Below, one piece after another: positions 41,254 to 49,662 of a stretch of DNA of 64,000 bases. This DNA comes from Nesterenkonia lutea. GTDB taxonomy: Bacteria; Actinomycetota; Actinomycetes; Actinomycetales; Micrococcaceae. The first letter of the stretch is position 1. Each line of letters begins with the position of its first letter. Under the pieces are notes generated by a model. It did not search any database. It had not been told where the DNA came from and saw nothing but the letters and a program-made list of their open reading frames with translations. Location of the stretch: NCBI RefSeq assembly GCF_014873955.1, contig NZ_JADBED010000001.1, forward strand, positions 2,480,001 to 2,544,000. Reading direction: 5' to 3'. The position numbers and the translations under genes were made by a program.

Positions 41254-42357
41254 TCAGTCCACCAGCCAGGTCGGGGAGTCCAGGTACCTCTGGGCGACTT
41301 CCACGGCGCCGGGAAGCTGCGCGTCCCAGATCGCCGGCGGCAGGGCGTCCCTGCGGTGGGTGGTGGTCCACCCGAGCATGGTCAGTCGGCGCACCATGCT
41401 GAGGGCACATGCGTGGCGGAGATCCCGTGCGGAGAGACTCCGCACGCCCTGGTAGCCGGCGAGCCACTCTCTGGCGATCTGCGGGGTGTAGGGCTCGTGC
41501 TCGATGAAGGACAGTGCCGCGGCGAAGTCGTAGAGGTACCAGCCGTAGCCGCAGTCATCGAAGTCGATGACCGTGAGGCTGTCCTCGTGCATCATGATGT
41601 TCGAGGGACGCAGATCCGCATGGATCAGTCCCCAGCCCTGGTCCCCGGGCTGCAGTCCGTTGAGGTGCTGCACAGCGGCCGCCTCCGCAGACTCCAGGGT
41701 CTGCTGCTGCTGTGGGCTCATCTCGGCGGCGCGCCAGTCTCCCCAGCGACTGGAGTCCCAGAGCATGTCCTCCAGCCGCCACTGGAACCGGTCAAAGCCG
41801 ACTGGTCGCTGCCACGAGTCGGCATGCTGATGGAACTTGGCCGTCGCCTCCCCGATAAGTCGGTAGTAGGAGGCCGGATCTGGCAGCGCGCCGATGATGT
41901 CTTCCAGCACGGCACCCTGGACGAAGGCGAAGGCCACCACGTGCCACGGCTCTTCCTCAGGGGCCGCGCCCTCCTGGGCACCGCGCTGAAAGGTATGCAC
42001 CAGAGACCCGTCAGTCAGCGGCACCACTTCTGGGACGCTGACATCGATCTCCTCCCCCAGCGCCTGTACCCACTGGAGCTCGGAGCGGATCTGCAGAGAG
42101 TCGACATAGCTCGGACGGTGCACCCGCAGCACGGCGTAGGGAGCGCCGTCGACCTCAATGCGGAAGGTCGCGTTCTCGGAGACCGCGATCAGGCTCAGGA
42201 CAGTTCGAGCGGGATCGAGGCCCCAGGCGGAGATGATCTGTCGACTGAGCCAGTCGGGGGCCGGTTCGCCCCTGTGCAGGCTCGCGAACGCGATGAACGG
42301 TTCGGCCGCCGACGCCATGGTCTGCGTCGACTCGGTCGCGATGGGCTCGTTGTGCAA
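41254..42357 (-). CDS. APH-fold phosphotransferase (amino-alcohol/hydroxylysine kinase-like)
   Basis: A 367-residue aminoglycoside-phosphotransferase-like kinase. The catalytic loop LIHADLRPSNIMMHE and the metal-binding VIDFDDCGYGW are intact. The TTG start at 42357 is chosen because GAGGAG lies 6 bp upstream; ATG at 42318 is an alternative, and longer readings run into the divergent promoter. The neighbouring divergent gene is a class-III aminotransferase, recalling hydroxylysine kinase paired with phospholyase, or ethanolamine kinase/phosphoethanolamine phospholyase. Homoserine kinase II and choline kinase are more distant options. Confidence 0.75.
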   Translation of the reverse strand: MHNEPIATESTQTMASAAEPFIAFASLHRGEPAPDWLSRQIISAWGLDPARTVLSLIAVSENATFRIEVDGAPYAVLRVHRPSYVDSLQIRSELQWVQALGEEIDVSVPEVVPLTDGSLVHTFQRGAQEGAAPEEEPWHVVAFAFVQGAVLEDIIGALPDPASYYRLIGEATAKFHQHADSWQRPVGFDRFQWRLEDMLWDSSRWGDWRAAEMSPQQQQTLESAEAAAVQHLNGLQPGDQGWGLIHADLRPSNIMMHEDSLTVIDFDDCGYGWYLYDFAAALSFIEHEPYTPQIAREWLAGYQGVRSLSARDLRHACALSMVRRLTMLGWTTTHRRDALPPAIWDAQLPGAVEVAQRYLDSPTWLVD

Positions 42358-42519
42358 AGCAATCTCCTCGTCAAGATGCAAGGAGGGCTGGGTGCCGATC
42401 TCACTGTGCCACGGGTTCAGGTCTTCTGCCGCTGGCACGGGCCGTTCTCGGGCAGGTTTTACAGGCCCTTCACGCAGGTGCCGGGGCGTAACGAACCATT
42501 CACCAATGCTGGGATCTTT

Positions 42520-42535
42520 GTAACGCTGCGGAAAC
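42520..42535 (+). promoter_or_regulatory. GlnR-like box GTAAC-N6-GAAAC, kinase/aminotransferase divergent region
   Basis: A perfect gTnAC-n6-GaAAC match in the 277-bp divergent region. A partial second unit GTAAC-N6-TTCAC is at 42488-42503. It suggests that amino-alcohol catabolism is under nitrogen control together with amt and gmaS. Confidence 0.55.
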
Positions 42536-42634
42536 ATGCTTGTGGGCCGGCCGAGGGTGCGGGCTGAGACGATGGACTCCATCAGACGAGGGCTGGGTGC
42601 CTCCGCTGATCGATCTCAACTTCGAAGGACTCTC

Positions 42635-43978
42635 ATGGCCTCGCGTTCCACCATCATGGACAACAACAGCTTTCGCGCCGAGCACGCCGCAGACCTGGAT
42701 CCCGAGACGCGCAGGCTCACGGAGCGCCGCGAGGAGCTCCTCGGGGGCTCCTACCGGCTCTTCTACCGCAGGCCCGTGCACCTGGTCCGTGGCGAGGGCC
42801 AGTACCTCTGGGACGCCGTTGGGGAGAAGTACCTCGACATGTACAACAATGTGGCCTCCATCGGCCACGCCCATCCTGCGGTCGCGGAGGCGGTGCATGC
42901 CCAAATGCAGCGGCTGAACACCCATACGCGCTACCTCCATGAACGCATCCTGGACTACACCGATGACCTCTTGAGCACGCTGCCGGCGGAACTGGAGGCC
43001 GGTGACTACAAGGCCATGTTCATGTGCACCGGGTCAGAGGCGAACGATCTCGCGCTGCGTGTGGCGAAGACCCACACCGGGGGCACCGGATTCATCGCGA
43101 CCACCGAGGCGTATCACGGCAACTCCGAGCTCAGCTCCTCGGTCTCCCCGGCGCTGGGCACGGGTCAGCCGATCGGCGAGAACGTCTGGCTCCTCCCAGC
43201 ACCGGACAGCTACCGCACCGGCATCGCGGAGATCGGCCCCTGGTTCGCCGAGAAGATCCGCGCAGCCGTGACTGATATGGAGTCCAGGGGCGTCCGCTTC
43301 GCCGGGTTCATCGCCGATTCGATCTTCTCCTCCGACGGCGTCCTTCCCGGCAGCTACCTCGGGGAGGCGGTGGACGCGGTCCATGCGGCCGGCGGGGTCT
43401 TCATCGCCGACGAGGTCCAGCCCGGCTTTGCCCGCACCGGTGCGCAGTTCTGGGGCTTCGGCGCCCACGGCGTCGTTCCGGACATGATCACCACCGGCAA
43501 GCCCATGGGCAACGGGATCCCAGTCGCCGGGCTGCTCGCCAGGTCCGAGGTGCTGTCCTCCTTCAGCGACACGATCCCGTACTTCAACACCTTCGGCGGC
43601 AACCCGGTCTCGATGGCGGCTGCCCAGGCGGTGCTGGACGTGATCCGCCGTGAAGGCCTCCAGCAGCACGCTCAGGAGATCGGCGCCGAGGCGCTGGCCC
43701 GATTCCAGGAACTCGGCACCGCGCACTCAGCGGTGGGCGATGTCCGTGGCGCGGGGCTGTTCATCGGCTTCGAGCTGGTCAAGGACCGGCAGACCAGGGA
43801 GCCGGACCGAGACCTGGCGCTGGACATGCTCGAGGAGCTGCGCATGCGCGGTGTGCTCACCTCGGTGGCCGGACCACATGGAAACGTGCTGAAGCTGCGG
43901 CCTCCTCTGCCCTTCGGCCGCCAGGACATCGACTGGGCCGTCGGCGCGCTCGATGAATCACTCAAAGCACTCAGGTGA
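42635..43978 (+). CDS. Class-III PLP aminotransferase or phospholyase
   Basis: A 447-residue PLP enzyme. The Schiff-base Lys is at about residue 289 in MITTGKPMGNG; the KPMGNG form (instead of KxxxGG) is the pattern of AGXT2-like ethanolamine-phosphate and 5-phosphohydroxylysine phospholyases. The cofactor regions FMCTGSEANDLAL and FIADEVQPGFARTG are intact. Divergence from an APH-fold kinase supports a kinase-phospholyase pathway giving an aldehyde, phosphate and ammonia. GAAGGA lies 5 bp before the ATG. A GntR gene follows 3 bp later. Confidence 0.85.
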   Translation: MASRSTIMDNNSFRAEHAADLDPETRRLTERREELLGGSYRLFYRRPVHLVRGEGQYLWDAVGEKYLDMYNNVASIGHAHPAVAEAVHAQMQRLNTHTRYLHERILDYTDDLLSTLPAELEAGDYKAMFMCTGSEANDLALRVAKTHTGGTGFIATTEAYHGNSELSSSVSPALGTGQPIGENVWLLPAPDSYRTGIAEIGPWFAEKIRAAVTDMESRGVRFAGFIADSIFSSDGVLPGSYLGEAVDAVHAAGGVFIADEVQPGFARTGAQFWGFGAHGVVPDMITTGKPMGNGIPVAGLLARSEVLSSFSDTIPYFNTFGGNPVSMAAAQAVLDVIRREGLQQHAQEIGAEALARFQELGTAHSAVGDVRGAGLFIGFELVKDRQTREPDRDLALDMLEELRMRGVLTSVAGPHGNVLKLRPPLPFGRQDIDWAVGALDESLKALR

Positions 43979-43981
43979 ACC

Positions 43982-44734
43982 GTGAACCTGCCGACAGAGG
44001 CCGATCCTCCCGCCCAGGACCTCTACCTCCGGCTGTTGAAGATCCTGCGCGACGGGCGCTTCCGCCCCGGCGAGCGCCTCGGCAGTGAGCGGGCCCTGGC
44101 GGAGCAGCTGGGAGTGCCGCGCAGCGCCGTACGGCGCGGTCTGGACCGGCTCGAGGCCGAACACCGCGTCCGACGCGCCATGGGCCAGAGCGGCGGGGTC
44201 TTCGCCGACGACGGCAAGATCCAGCGGCATCTCAACACGGTCCAGGGTGTTCCCGACATGGTTCGCCACCAGGGGCTGACTGTGCATACTCAGGTGCTGC
44301 GCGCAGAACTTTCCCAGCCCTTCCCGGAGGAGCAGCGAGCTCTGCAGCTCGCGGAGTCGATGCCGGTAGTCCGGCTCATCCGGGTCCGCCACGCCGGCAG
44401 CGCGACCTGGTCCTTGGACACCTCGGTCCTACCCGCGCGCCGCTTCCCCGGCCTGCTGGCCCAGGACCTCACGGGTTCGCTGTACGCGCTGCTGGTCCGG
44501 GATCATGGCCTGGTCATCGACCGCGCCGATGAGACCGTGCAGGCGACGACGGCGACAGCGGTCGAATCCGAGCCTCTGCAGATCTCCCCCGGGGCCGGAC
44601 TGCTGGAGATCCACCGCACCACCTATGACGACCACGAGCTGCCCGTGGAATACGCGCACGACTTCTTCCGCGCCGACCGCACCCGGCTGCACCTGCAGAA
44701 GGTCGGCACTAGCTGGAAACGTTCCCGGCCCTGA
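43982..44734 (+). CDS. GntR-family transcriptional regulator with UTRA domain
   Basis: A 250-residue HutC-subfamily regulator. The N-terminal winged helix reads FRPGERLGSERALAEQLGVP and the UTRA effector domain follows (LIRVRHAGSATWSLDTSVLP onward). The GTG start is 3 bp after the aminotransferase stop, so it is co-transcribed and probably senses a phosphorylated or amino-alcohol intermediate of the kinase/aminotransferase pathway. Confidence 0.88.
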   Translation: MNLPTEADPPAQDLYLRLLKILRDGRFRPGERLGSERALAEQLGVPRSAVRRGLDRLEAEHRVRRAMGQSGGVFADDGKIQRHLNTVQGVPDMVRHQGLTVHTQVLRAELSQPFPEEQRALQLAESMPVVRLIRVRHAGSATWSLDTSVLPARRFPGLLAQDLTGSLYALLVRDHGLVIDRADETVQATTATAVESEPLQISPGAGLLEIHRTTYDDHELPVEYAHDFFRADRTRLHLQKVGTSWKRSRP

Positions 44735-44767
44735 GGTTGAGCAGCCCTCCCTCGTGTCACCGAAGCT

Positions 44768-45481
44768 TCAGCCGATGCGCTCCTTCAGGAATGTCACCGC
44801 ACGGTCCCAGGCCAGCTGGGCCTTCTCCGGGTCATAGGTGCCCAGCGGGTTCTCGTCATTGTGGAAGGCGTGGCCGGCGTCGTAGTAGTGGTAGGTGACC
44901 TCGGCGCCGGACTCGGCGCGGATCTGCTCCTCCTGCTCGCGGGCCTTCTCCACCGGGTAGTTCTGATCGTGCTCGGCGTAGTGGCCCTGCACGGCTGCCG
45001 TGACGCCGTTGTAGCTCTCGGGGACGCCCTGCCCGACTCCGTAGAACGGCACCGCCGCGGAGACCTTGTCTCCCTGTTGTGCGGCCATGGCCAGGACGAA
45101 GCCGCCGCCCATGCAGAAGCCGATGGCACCCACGGACTTCGAGCTCACGGCCTCCAGGCTCAGCAGATGGTCGGTGGCGCCGGCCAGCAGCCGCGCGCCC
45201 TCCTCGGCGGGGAGCCTGGACATCATCTCTCCGGCCTCCTCGCCGTCATGGGTGATGCTGCCCCCGTAGAGGTCAGGGGCCAGGGCGACGAACCCTTCAG
45301 CGGCCAGGCGATCGGCCACGTCCTTGATGTGATCGGTCAGACCCCACCACTCCTGGATGACGATGACCCCGGGCCCGGTGCCGCTCTGCGGCAGGGCCAG
45401 GTAGCCGTGGGCAGTGCTCGGTCCCTGTGCCGCGGGGTCGATCGTGAAGGTGGTGTTCTGGTGCGGGGTCTTTTCACTCAT
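44768..45481 (-). CDS. Dienelactone hydrolase family protein
   Basis: A 237-residue alpha/beta hydrolase. The nucleophile is a Cys in GFCMGGGFVLA (about residue 122), with the Asp-His acid/base in DAGHAFHND, the classic Cys-His-Asp triad. The opening IQEWWGLTDHIKDVADRLA is diagnostic. No catechol-cleavage genes are near. TAGAGT lies exactly 6 bp before the ATG, so it has its own leaderless promoter rather than depending on the ABC operon upstream. Confidence 0.88.
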   Translation of the reverse strand: MSEKTPHQNTTFTIDPAAQGPSTAHGYLALPQSGTGPGVIVIQEWWGLTDHIKDVADRLAAEGFVALAPDLYGGSITHDGEEAGEMMSRLPAEEGARLLAGATDHLLSLEAVSSKSVGAIGFCMGGGFVLAMAAQQGDKVSAAVPFYGVGQGVPESYNGVTAAVQGHYAEHDQNYPVEKAREQEEQIRAESGAEVTYHYYDAGHAFHNDENPLGTYDPEKAQLAWDRAVTFLKERIG

Positions 45482-45487
45482 GGTCCG

Positions 45488-45493
45488 ACTCTA
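45488..45493 (-). promoter_or_regulatory. -10 hexamer TAGAGT for leaderless dienelactone hydrolase mRNA
   Basis: TAGAGT ends 6 bp before the ATG at 45481. Confidence 0.5.
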
Positions 45494-45539
45494 GCGAATC
45501 GACCCCGCACCACAACCACCTGGTACCAGCTGCTGCGTG

Positions 45540-46862
45540 TTACTCCAGCTCGGAGGCCAGATCTCGCTCGTAGAGCTCCTCGAGGGACTCCTGCACCGAG
45601 GTCATCTCCTCCTGGACATCCACATCGGAGGTGAGGATCTCCTGCAGGGTCTGCGAGAGCTCCAGGTCCCCGCCGGGCAGGAAGACGCGAGCGTTGTCCT
45701 GCGAGCGTGCGCGCTCCAGCTGTTCCACGGCGACCTGGAACTGCGGGGTCTCCTCATAGACGGCGGACATGTCGGCATCCTGCTGGACCGGCATATAGCC
45801 CGTGGCCTCGGAGAACGTCGCGGTGTTCTCGGAGTTGGTCAGGAAGCCGATGAACATGGCCGCGGCCAGCTGCTCCTCCGGCTCCGACTCCGCCGAGATC
45901 ATCAGTCCTGCACCACCGGTCGGGGTCTCACCCTCGGCCTCGGGACCGCCCGGGAGGAAGGCCACGCCCACCTCGAACTCGGCGATGTCCAGGATGCCGC
46001 CCAGTGATCCGGTGGACTGCACGATCTGGCTCGTCGCTCCGGCCCCGAAATCATCTGCCGGGTCTCCGGAGGAGACGGAGGCCCAGTCATCGGTGGCGTC
46101 CTGTGCGAACTGGATGGCCTCCACGGTCTCCTCCGAGGCGACCGGGGCGAAGTCCCACTCCTCAGACCAGGATCCGCCATAGCCCCAGATCAGGTTCTGC
46201 ATCCACCAGGCGGGGTACTCCTCCTGGGGCGGGAAGGAGAATGCGGAATCGGCAGTCTCCGCCTCCATCAGCTGCTGGGAGACTTCACCGACCTCTTCCC
46301 AGGTCTCCGGGGGCGCTTCGATCCCGGCTTCCTCGTAGTGATCGGCGTTGTAATAGAACAGCGGGGTGGAGCGCGCATACGGCACGCCGTAGTGAGCGTC
46401 CTCGTAGTTGTAGTCCTCATAGAGGGCCTCCACGTAGCCGGAGGTGTCCACCTCTGCCGCTTCGAGCACCTCGTCGACCGCCAGCAGCGAGTCGTTGAGG
46501 TAGTTCGGGAACCAGGTCGCGTCGGAGAGGACGACGACGTCGGGGGTCGCCCCCGTGCCCTGCGAGGTCTGGAAGCCCTGGGAGGTCTCCTCATAGGTGG
46601 CGCCCGAGTTCTCGAGGGTGACCTCGATGCCGGTCTCCTCGGTGAACGCCTCGATCATGGCCTCTTCCTGCTCCACCGACGCGCCGGGGTGGTTGGACCA
46701 GAAGACGATCTCCTCGGCCGGTTCGACCTCGGCCCAATCGATGCCTTCGCCCGCCGTCTCCTCCTCGCCGGAGGTGTCGGGGCCGCAGGCGCTCAGCGCC
46801 AGCGCGGCGATGCTCAGGGCCGCCACGCCCTTCGTCGTCCTGCTGTTCATCAGCTTCTTCAT
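45540..46862 (-). CDS. Carbohydrate ABC transporter substrate-binding lipoprotein (CUT1)
   Basis: A 440-residue binding protein. The signal peptide ends in the lipobox ALSAC (Cys at about residue 26), followed by an acidic linker. The periplasmic fold motifs EEIVFWSNHPGASVEQEEAMIEAF, and a C-terminal helical lobe, fit family 1 sugar binders, including glycerol-3-phosphate (UgpB-like) types. AAGGAG lies 5 bp before the ATG. It is the last gene of a permease-permease-binding-protein operon. No ATPase is in the operon, so a shared MsmK-like ATPase is expected. Confidence 0.88.
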   Translation of the reverse strand: MKKLMNSRTTKGVAALSIAALALSACGPDTSGEEETAGEGIDWAEVEPAEEIVFWSNHPGASVEQEEAMIEAFTEETGIEVTLENSGATYEETSQGFQTSQGTGATPDVVVLSDATWFPNYLNDSLLAVDEVLEAAEVDTSGYVEALYEDYNYEDAHYGVPYARSTPLFYYNADHYEEAGIEAPPETWEEVGEVSQQLMEAETADSAFSFPPQEEYPAWWMQNLIWGYGGSWSEEWDFAPVASEETVEAIQFAQDATDDWASVSSGDPADDFGAGATSQIVQSTGSLGGILDIAEFEVGVAFLPGGPEAEGETPTGGAGLMISAESEPEEQLAAAMFIGFLTNSENTATFSEATGYMPVQQDADMSAVYEETPQFQVAVEQLERARSQDNARVFLPGGDLELSQTLQEILTSDVDVQEEMTSVQESLEELYERDLASELE

Positions 46863-46945
46863 GAGTGCTCCTTGTGGTGCGGTGAGTGATTCGAATTATC
46901 GACAGGAGGTCTGGGTGGCGTGACGGGGGAACCTCACGGGGGCGA

Positions 46946-47902
46946 TCATTTGACCGAGCCCTGGGTAAGTCCGGCCACGATGTACTTCTGCAGCGCGGCG
47001 AAGATCACCAGCATCGGCACGATCACGATGACCGCGCCGGCCATGAGGATGCCGTAGCTGCCGGCCTGGGTCTCCACCGACTGGAGCAGGTTCAGCCCCA
47101 CCGGCAGGGTCATCTTCTCCGCGCTGCCGGTGATCACCAGCGGCCACAGGAAGCTGTTCCACTCGTTGACCACGGTCACCAGGCCCACTGTGGCGATGGC
47201 CGGGATGGAGACCGGGGCGGCGATCTGGAAGAGCTTGCGGAAGTGTCCGGCGCCATCAAGCTCTGCCGCCTCGAACATCTCCTTGGGCAGGGCCTTGAAG
47301 TGCTGGCGCAGCAGGAAGGTGCCGAAGGCGGTGCCCAGACCCGGCAGGATGATCCCCCACAGGGTGTCGCGTCCGCCGAGCGAGGTGATGGTCAGGTAGT
47401 TCGGCAGCATGGACACCTCGGGCGGCACCATCAGCGCCACCAGGATGCCCAGGAAGATGAAGTTCCTGCCCGGCACGCGGATGAACACCAGCGCGTAGGC
47501 GGTGGTCACGGCCAGGAACACCTTGATGCTGGAGCCCACGAGCGTCACGTAGACGCTGTTGCCGAACATGGTCAGCAGCGGAACCCGGTCGACGACGTCG
47601 CCGTAGTTGCCCGCCGTGGGGTCCTGCGGCAGCAGCGTGGGGCTGAGCGTGACGATCTCGCTCGGCGGTTTGAAGCTGGAGGAGACCATCCAGGCCAGCG
47701 GCAGCACGATCACCAGCAGGGCCACGAAGATCGGCAGGTAGCCGGTGAAGATCGTGTCTGCGAGGTTCTGCCTGCTGAAGGCGTCCAACCAGCTGCCGCG
47801 GCGCATCTGCTTGCGTTCGGCCTTGGTGAGGTTCTTCTTCTCCGGCGCGATGCCCTGGGGCTTCGCCTCGCGCTCCGGGCTGCGTGTTCGGGTCAGGCTC
47901 AT
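46946..47902 (-). CDS. Carbohydrate ABC transporter permease (MalG/UgpE type)
   Basis: A 318-residue membrane protein with six helices. The EAA loop reads EAAELDGAGHFRKLFQIAAP, and the C-terminus has the usual VTGSAEKMTLPVGL region. The N-terminal 40 residues are hydrophilic and basic. The start overlaps the upstream permease stop by 4 bp. It forms the channel with the next permease. Confidence 0.92.
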   Translation of the reverse strand: MSLTRTRSPEREAKPQGIAPEKKNLTKAERKQMRRGSWLDAFSRQNLADTIFTGYLPIFVALLVIVLPLAWMVSSSFKPPSEIVTLSPTLLPQDPTAGNYGDVVDRVPLLTMFGNSVYVTLVGSSIKVFLAVTTAYALVFIRVPGRNFIFLGILVALMVPPEVSMLPNYLTITSLGGRDTLWGIILPGLGTAFGTFLLRQHFKALPKEMFEAAELDGAGHFRKLFQIAAPVSIPAIATVGLVTVVNEWNSFLWPLVITGSAEKMTLPVGLNLLQSVETQAGSYGILMAGAVIVIVPMLVIFAALQKYIVAGLTQGSVK

Positions 47903-48828
47903 GAGTAGTGCACCTTCCGCTCGACGAAGCGCAGCTGGACCGCAGTGATGAAGAACAGGGTGAAGAAGAGCACCACGGCGATGGCGGCGGAGTATCCGGC
48001 CCGCTGGTAGGCGCCGAAGGACTGCAGATAGATCTCGAAGATGATCGTGTTCGTGCCGTGACCGCTGGGGGTCATGGTGCGCAGGATGTCAAAGGCGTTG
48101 GTCATCGAGAACAGGATGTTGGTGACCAGCAGGAAGAACACCGTGGGGGTCAGCAGCGGCAGGGTCACCGAGACGAAACGGCGGATCGGGCCGGCGCGGT
48201 CGATGGTCGCCGCCTCGATCAGGTCCTTGGGAATGGACTGCAGGCCCGCCAGGAAGACGACGGCGCAGTAGCCCAGGTTCTTCCAGACGTAGACGACGAT
48301 CACCATGAGCAGGGACCAGTCCTCGTTGAGGTACCACTCGGGAGAGTCGAAGCCGAAGAAGTCGAGGATGTGCGCGAGGCCGCCGCGGGTGGGGTCGAAG
48401 ATGAAGTTCCAGACCATGGCCACCCCGACGCCGGAGAGCACGTAGGGAGAGAACACCGCCGTGCGGGCGGCCGTCTTGCCGGGGATCTTCTTGTTCAGCA
48501 CCAGGGCGATCAGCAGACCCAGCACCATGGAGCCGAGCACCGCGCCGGCGGTGAAGATGCCGGTCACCCGCCACACCTCGATCCCTGAGGCGGAGGTGAA
48601 GAACGAGGCGTAGTTCTCCAGCCCCACCGGAGTCGCGCTGGAGGAGCCCAGCCTCCAGTCCAGGGTGGAGTAGTACATGTTCGAGAACAGCGGGTAATAG
48701 ATGAACGCGAGGATCAGCAGGATGTTCGGGCCTGCGAAGAGCAGAAACAGGGTCCAGTTCTTCGACTGCTGACGCCGACGTGCGCGAACGCGCGTCCGTT
48801 CCAGCTCAGTCTGCACAGCAGCGCTCAT
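47899..48828 (-). CDS. Carbohydrate ABC transporter permease (MalF/UgpA type)
   Basis: A 309-residue membrane protein with six helices. The EAA loop reads EAATIDRAGPIRRFVSVTLP. A TM1 segment starts near residue 24 (WTLFLLFAGPNILLILAFIY). GGAAGGA lies 6 bp before the ATG. It is first in the operon; an upstream TAACAT and the inverted motif ACATGTCATGT (48850-48860) may belong to its promoter. Confidence 0.92.
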   Translation of the reverse strand: MSAAVQTELERTRVRARRRQQSKNWTLFLLFAGPNILLILAFIYYPLFSNMYYSTLDWRLGSSSATPVGLENYASFFTSASGIEVWRVTGIFTAGAVLGSMVLGLLIALVLNKKIPGKTAARTAVFSPYVLSGVGVAMVWNFIFDPTRGGLAHILDFFGFDSPEWYLNEDWSLLMVIVVYVWKNLGYCAVVFLAGLQSIPKDLIEAATIDRAGPIRRFVSVTLPLLTPTVFFLLVTNILFSMTNAFDILRTMTPSGHGTNTIIFEIYLQSFGAYQRAGYSAAIAVVLFFTLFFITAVQLRFVERKVHYS

Positions 48829-49042
48829 CCAGGTTCCTTCCAGTGTCTACACATGTCATGTTAGCCACACCACTGGCCGGAAGACGGACGCAACGTGAAC
48901 TAGGCATGAACCCGGCTCGATTGAGACCAACATCACATTTGTGCAGTCTATGCGCAGGGCACCCCGATCCAGCTCGCTAGGCTGGGGACAGCGAACCGCG
49001 CCAGTGACGGCGAAGCCCCCTTCGACCTGAGGAGGAGCAGTG

Positions 49043-49372
49043 ATGACCGACGCGATGCTGATGGTGGTCTTTGCCGTGCTGCTGCTCAACTACATCGTGG
49101 TCCTGCTGGTCTTTGCACGCCGCAGGCTGACCGCCAACTGGCTGCTGGTGATCCTGCTGACCGGCACCACCGGCGCCGCGCTCGCCGCAGTCCTGGCGGC
49201 GTTGGACCCGGGCAGCGATCGCCACCTCGACGTGGCACTGGTCCTCACCGGCACAGCCGCGGTGGCCGCGGCTGTGCGGGCCGGGATCGGCAGCTCCGCG
49301 CCTGCTGCTGCCACTGCCGCTGCCTCCGCCAAGCAGTCGCAGGGGGACTCACCGCAGGCCGGGCCGGCGTGA
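49043..49372 (+). CDS. mrpF: Mrp-like antiporter subunit F
   Basis: A 109-residue membrane protein with three helices in the MrpF position (LMVVFAVLLLNYIVVLLVFAR and two more), then an Ala/Gly/Ser-rich tail. GGAGGAG lies 5 bp before the ATG. It begins an eight-gene operon in which most genes overlap by 1-7 bp. The F assignment rests on size, helices and position; sequence likeness to classical MrpF is weak. Confidence 0.65.
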   Translation: MTDAMLMVVFAVLLLNYIVVLLVFARRRLTANWLLVILLTGTTGAALAAVLAALDPGSDRHLDVALVLTGTAAVAAAVRAGIGSSAPAAATAAASAKQSQGDSPQAGPA

Positions 49373-49662
49373 CGGCGGTGATCGAGGTCGCGGCGCTGAT
49401 CCTGCTCCTGTTGGGCGCCTTCTTCTTCAGCGTGGGCACCCTCGGACTGATCCGATTCCCGGATATGCGCAGCCGCCTGCATGCGCTGACCAAGGCGGAC
49501 AACCTGGGACTGGGCCTGATCCTCGCGGGCATCGCGCTGCTGCTCGGCAGCTGGGCCTCGGCTCTCGTGCTGGGGCTGACCTGGGTGCTGGCGCTGAGCG
49601 CTGCCTCCATCTCGGCCCAGGTGCTCGGAGGCATCGACGCGCAGGAACAGGGCGAGGCGTGA
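49369..49662 (+). CDS. mrpG: Mrp antiporter subunit G
   Basis: A 97-residue protein with the MrpG/PhaG signature. FFSVGTLGLIRFPDMRSRLHALTKADNLG is at about residues 20-48, within a three-helix layout. The GTG start overlaps the preceding stop by 4 bp. It is part of the cation/proton antiporter complex. Confidence 0.9.
   Translation: MTAVIEVAALILLLLGAFFFSVGTLGLIRFPDMRSRLHALTKADNLGLGLILAGIALLLGSWASALVLGLTWVLALSAASISAQVLGGIDAQEQGEA

Noticed and set aside
44709-44722. GGAAACGTTCCC near 44710 as a regulatory palindrome
   Set aside because: It lies within the last codons of the GntR gene, next to a convergent gene, with no promoter nearby.
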